A DNA stretch of 10,667 nt from Emmonsiellopsis sp. PD_33. Taxonomy: Eukaryota; Ascomycota; Eurotiomycetes; Onygenales; Ajellomycetaceae. Shown in pieces: positions 7,697-10,667 of the stretch. The stretch covers positions 1 through 10,667 of the forward strand of contig JANTQF010000596.1 of NCBI GenBank assembly GCA_032988165.1. Reading direction: 5' to 3'. The first letter of the stretch is position 1; every line of letters begins with the position of its first letter. The position numbers were made by a program, and so were the translations under genes. The notes under the pieces are model-generated. The model was given only the letters and a program-made list of their open reading frames with translations, was not told the DNA's origin and searched no databases.

Positions 7697-7912
7697 ATGT
7701 TTATCAATTGTTGGCTCTGCTGTTACGGCCCCTCGTCCGCGTCAATGGCCGGAATGCTGCAGGGAATCTTCTCTCGGGAGTCGGGACTTGGGAAGGACAG
7801 CCGGCTATTTAACTTGGCCATGCCCTCCCTGGCCATGATGGTATTTTTGCTCGGGATCTTGAGTGAAAATATTCGGTTCGGAGCGAGCGTCCTGTTGAAT
7901 CGCCCACCATGA
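7697..7912 (+). other. Possible 71-codon upstream ORF overlapping the transporter 2 start
   Basis: An ATG at 7697 opens a frame that ends in TGA at 7910-7912, so its stop overlaps the transporter start as ATGA. The peptide is hydrophobic and shows no family. If transcription starts upstream of 7697, this frame would affect initiation at 7909; if it starts later, it is meaningless. Confidence 0.25.
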
Positions 7913-9917
7913 AGTTCGATATGTTTGGAAGAGGGTTTACCCTCCAATTGGCGATCACTGTCGCCTGCGAAATGGCCTTTATACTGTTCGGTAAGAAGGG
8001 GATTTCGATCTCTAAAAGGAACCCGTCAGCTCACAGTTTACAACTAGGTTACGATCAGGGCGTGTTCAGCGGAATTGTTGGTAACAAAGATTTCCTGGAT
8101 GTTATGCACCACCCAGGCGATGGCTTGATGGGTATTATCGTCAGCGTATACAACCTGGGTTGTTTCAGCGGGTGTATCTTAAATTTCTTCTTTGGAGAAT
8201 ATTTCGGAAGACGGCGCGCAATGTGGATTGCCATGGTGTGGATTCTGGTATGTCTTCCAAAACACGGTAACTTGGTCCATTCTGATGCTGACTCTCGTTA
8301 GATTGGAGCGACGCTGCAGACTACTTGCTTTTCTGTATCCCATCTTATGATCGGTCGATTCATAACGGGAATTGGAACCGGGATAGAGACGTCGACTGTT
8401 CCGATGTATCAAGCTGAGCTTTGCGAAGCCCGTAAGAGAGGTAGACTGGTTTGTTCAGAAGCTCTATTCGTTGGACTCGGGATCGTTATAGGTAAGTCGG
8501 TTTCCCACATAATTGGGATGTTTAGTGGCTAACCATTTGAAGCCTACTTCTTTGACTATGGAATGAGCTTTACAAAAGGAGCGATCGCGTGGCGGTTACC
8601 GATTGCCTGCCAGGTGATATTCTGTTTCGTGAGTTATATATCTTTTGCCGGTCAAGATTTGCCATATTAGGAGCCGGCTAACAACCCGGCAAGGTGGTAA
8701 TCTTCCTGGTTTTTGGACTACCCGAATCCCCTCGATATTTATACAACCAGGGTAGAAAGGAGGAGGCCCTTGAAGTGCTATGCGACGTATATAATAAGGA
8801 ACCCGACCATCCCGATATCGTCAAAGAGCAAGGCGACATTCTTCAGGCCATAGAGCTAGAGACTCGAGAAGGCGGCTTTTCTTGGTCCAAAATTTTCCAG
8901 AAAGATGAAGTTTGCACTGGGCAAAGAGTGCTCCTAGCATACGGCATGCAGTTCATGAACCAGGTTGGAGGAATCAACTTAGTTGTGTAAGAAGCCCGTC
9001 CAGTTTCTTCAACCTTAAGATGCTAATGCTACCTACATAGGTACTTCATTCCAACTGTGCTGGAGAACAATGTGGGATTAGACAGAAATCTTTCCTTGCT
9101 TCTTGGTGGCGTGTATGTTACTTCCATCCAGTGAAACAACTGCATATGTCACCACGTTTATACGCTAACACATGTCCCAGGATTCAAATCATGTTCCTCC
9201 TTGGATCATTTGTCCCATCATTCCTCGTCGATAGAATTGGCCGAAGGAGCCCGATGATGTGGGGTTCACTTGGCCTTGGTATTTCGATGATGATGATTTC
9301 CATACTACTAAGCTTCAAGGGAAGCAGCGTAGAGAAGCCTACGGCATCAGCCAGTGTCGCGTTCTTCTTCACAGTACGTCACACATATATTACTCCGATG
9401 TCGTTTGATAATCGCTAACGGTCACTGTAGTATATGCTTATATTCGGAGGGTCCGTCAATTGTATACCCTGGGTGTACGTCCCGGAAATTTTGCCCTTAC
9501 ATGCCAGGGCAAAGGGTACTGCTATTGGCATCTCTTCCAACTGGCTTTGGGTACGTGCTATCATTTCCCCTACCATATATTTTATATTGCTAATGTGAGA
9601 TGCAATAGAACTTCGTCATTGTCATGATCACACCAGTTATCATCAACCGATTGCAGTGGAAAGCATATTTGATCTTCATGTGCACTAATCTGGCGTTCAT
9701 TCCACTCGTCTACTTCTGCTATCCAGAAACCGCCAACTTGACCCTAGAGGAAATCGACTATCTCTTCACGGAACCCGGAGTGTCCCCGAGGCACGTCGCT
9801 CGGCGTATCCAGCAGGAGCACAAACAAAAAAGGACTGCGAGAAATAGTGACCCTGAATCGTCAGTGGGGTCTGGATCAGAAACTCCAGCGCTCGGGAACG
9901 AGTTGAAAGGCGTTTAA
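7909..9917 (+). CDS. MFS monosaccharide transporter, STL1-like sugar porter (transporter 2)
   Basis: Nine exons: 7909-7990, 8048-8247, 8302-8491, 8543-8628, 8694-8986, 9041-9112, 9181-9373, 9431-9550 and 9609-9917; 514 aa. The eight introns are 51-68 bp. Sugar-porter signatures are complete: FGYDQGVFSG (27-36) in helix 1, GEYFGRRRAMW (77-87), RFITGIGTGIETSTVPMYQ (113-131) leading to AELCEARKRGRL, PESPRYLYNQGR (196-207), QFMNQVGGINLVV (272-284, the helix 7 QxxxQ sugar-binding motif), DRIGRRSPMMW (325-335), PWVYVPEILPLHARAKG (385-401), and PETANLTLEEID (451-462). The 50-residue hydrophilic C-tail is rich in Arg, Lys, Ser and Glu, as often seen where turnover is controlled. The start ATG has a good context (CACCATG) and places helix 1 correctly. 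It is divergent from the dead dehydrogenase. It probably imports a monosaccharide or polyol with H+; the substrate is not determinable here. Confidence 0.94.
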
Positions 9918-10210
9918 TACCCTTCAACCCCGGAGTCCGCCTGTGCCACACCCTATTCCCATTATGTATATAGATGATGATGGCAAGAATGTCCTATCAT
10001 GTGCTTTCCGGGCCGGTATGTTTCAGAACATAATCTCCCCGGTCAATTACAAATATAGATAAATATAGATAGCTAAATAAACGGAATTAACTCTCCAAAT
10101 TACTTACAAATTCAAACATATGATACCCCCGAATAAACCCATATCAACCCCAATACACATACCCCGCAAACACACAAAAAAAAAAAAGGCAAACCCCCCA
10201 AACCCCCAAA
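9918..10210. other. Convergent intergenic region between transporter 2 and the HHE gene
   Basis: This 293-bp spacer serves both 3' ends. It holds a 10-bp tandem duplication (AAATATAGAT twice, 10051-10070), an AATAAA at 10076-10081 usable by transporter 2, and a 12-nt A-run near 10176 set in C-rich DNA, which would read as a T-run for the minus-strand gene. No gene is visible. Confidence 0.5.
10051..10070. repeat. Tandem 10-bp direct repeat in the transporter 2 3' flank
   Basis: AAATATAGAT is repeated exactly twice, followed by a partial ATAG-like echo upstream of the AATAAA. It resembles the A/U-rich efficiency elements found near fungal poly(A) sites and is probably part of the 3' UTR. Confidence 0.5.
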
Positions 10211-10606
10211 TCAAAACGGCATCCCCCTCATCTCCTCCACCGACCAAAACCTCCTCATATTCTCCGCCCCAAGCTCCCTAACCTCCTCATCCAAATGCTC
10301 CCACAACACCTTCCCAAACCCATCCAAAATCCCCTTCAACTCGCTCAACCTCAACTCCGTCTCCCCGCTCCTACACTCCTCCAAATACCCCTCCAACACC
10401 TCCAACCCCTTATGGATCTGCCTATGCTGACCCACAAGCTCCAGCTCGTTCTTGAACGCGGGCATGCGTTTCGCGAGATGCGGGAAGATAAATCGCTCCT
10501 CGATCGAGTGGTGGGTTTCTAGCGAGCTGCAGAAGTTAGCCATGTCTCTCACGCTATCCGCATTACTTGGTAATTTCTGTATGTCTCTTATTCTCGGCAG
10601 TATCTT
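10211..10606 (-). CDS. Hemerythrin-like HHE cation-binding domain protein (5' part unresolved)
   Basis: Stop codon at 10211-10213; the frame stays open to 10606, where TTGTAG could be an intron acceptor, and the first exon(s) would lie beyond the right edge. Alternative internal acceptors such as CATACAG (just before 10586) are possible, so the exact 5' boundary of this exon is uncertain. The visible 131 aa contain hemerythrin-type ligand motifs: SLETHHSIEERFIFPHL (H-x3-E), ELELVGQHRQIHKGLEVL (middle His pair), and GKVLWEHLDEEVRELG (final H-x3-E), ending NMRRFWSVEEMRGMPF, which matches the conserved tail of this fungal group as I recall it. Such proteins form a four-helix bundle binding a di-iron or other metal centre. 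Roles in oxygen, redox or iron handling are known for some members; the role here is unknown. It is convergent with transporter 2 and shows no evident link to sugar metabolism. The coding strand is strikingly poor in C over its last 230 bp. Confidence 0.85.
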   Translation of the reverse strand, partial: KILPRIRDIQKLPSNADSVRDMANFCSSLETHHSIEERFIFPHLAKRMPAFKNELELVGQHRQIHKGLEVLEGYLEECRSGETELRLSELKGILDGFGKVLWEHLDEEVRELGAENMRRFWSVEEMRGMPF

Positions 10607-10667
10607 CTACAATCTCAATGGTACTACGGAGAGTTTCTACCGCCGTGGGGCTCTTCTTTTCTTCGCA

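Noticed and set aside
10513..10552. Alternative HHE model with a 40-nt intron (GTAATG...GCTAAC...CTGCAG, about 10572-10533)
   Set aside because: The join is in frame, but 40 nt is shorter than any other intron here, and it would delete residues (RDMANFC-like) that align with the helix before the HH motif in family members.

Overview
The window looks like nuclear DNA of a filamentous ascomycete, most likely Eurotiales (Aspergillus/Penicillium type). The genes are interrupted by many short introns (50-86 bp) with GTANGT-like donors, CTAAC/CTGAC-like branch sites and YAG acceptors. Gene spacing is compact and the protein families are typical of such fungi. This placement is inference from gene structure and families; no database search was possible.

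Layout: (1) 1-134, minus strand: a possible exon of a gene that runs off the left edge, weakly supported, followed by about 630 bp of A/T- and pyrimidine-rich non-coding DNA. (2) 767-1995, minus: a three-exon Elongin A homologue (364 aa), probably a housekeeping nuclear gene. (3) 1996-3132: a divergent intergenic region holding a CRE-like TTACGTCA on the elongin side and several dyad elements on the transporter side. (4) 3133-5104, plus: a seven-exon MFS sugar transporter of the maltose/alpha-glucoside permease type (522 aa). (5) 5105-6012: 3' flank without a gene, with a 16-bp perfect palindrome. (6) 6013-7100, minus: a decayed zinc-dependent medium-chain sorbitol/xylitol/L-arabinitol dehydrogenase pseudogene with stops, frameshifts, deletions and lost zinc and NAD-site residues. 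(7) 7101-7908: the region between the pseudogene and the next gene, with an element closely resembling one upstream of the first transporter, plus two CreA-type sites. (8) 7909-9917, plus: a nine-exon MFS monosaccharide/STL1-like transporter (514 aa). (9) 10211-10606, minus: the 3' part of a hemerythrin-like (HHE) gene running towards the right edge, convergent with transporter 2.

Interpretation: two intact sugar transporters of different subfamilies flank a dead polyol dehydrogenase. Both transporters have upstream, in the same orientation, a closely similar compound element (TGGAARTTAGGCG, 5-6 bp, CCGCTAAAC, 2-3 bp, TAGCG). The simplest reading is a former small sugar/polyol utilisation cluster whose enzyme has decayed while both transporters and perhaps a shared regulatory input remain. 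The alternative is that the shared element is a relic of a mobile element or of promoter duplication. All exon joins were worked out by hand from splice signals, reading-frame continuity and family resemblance.
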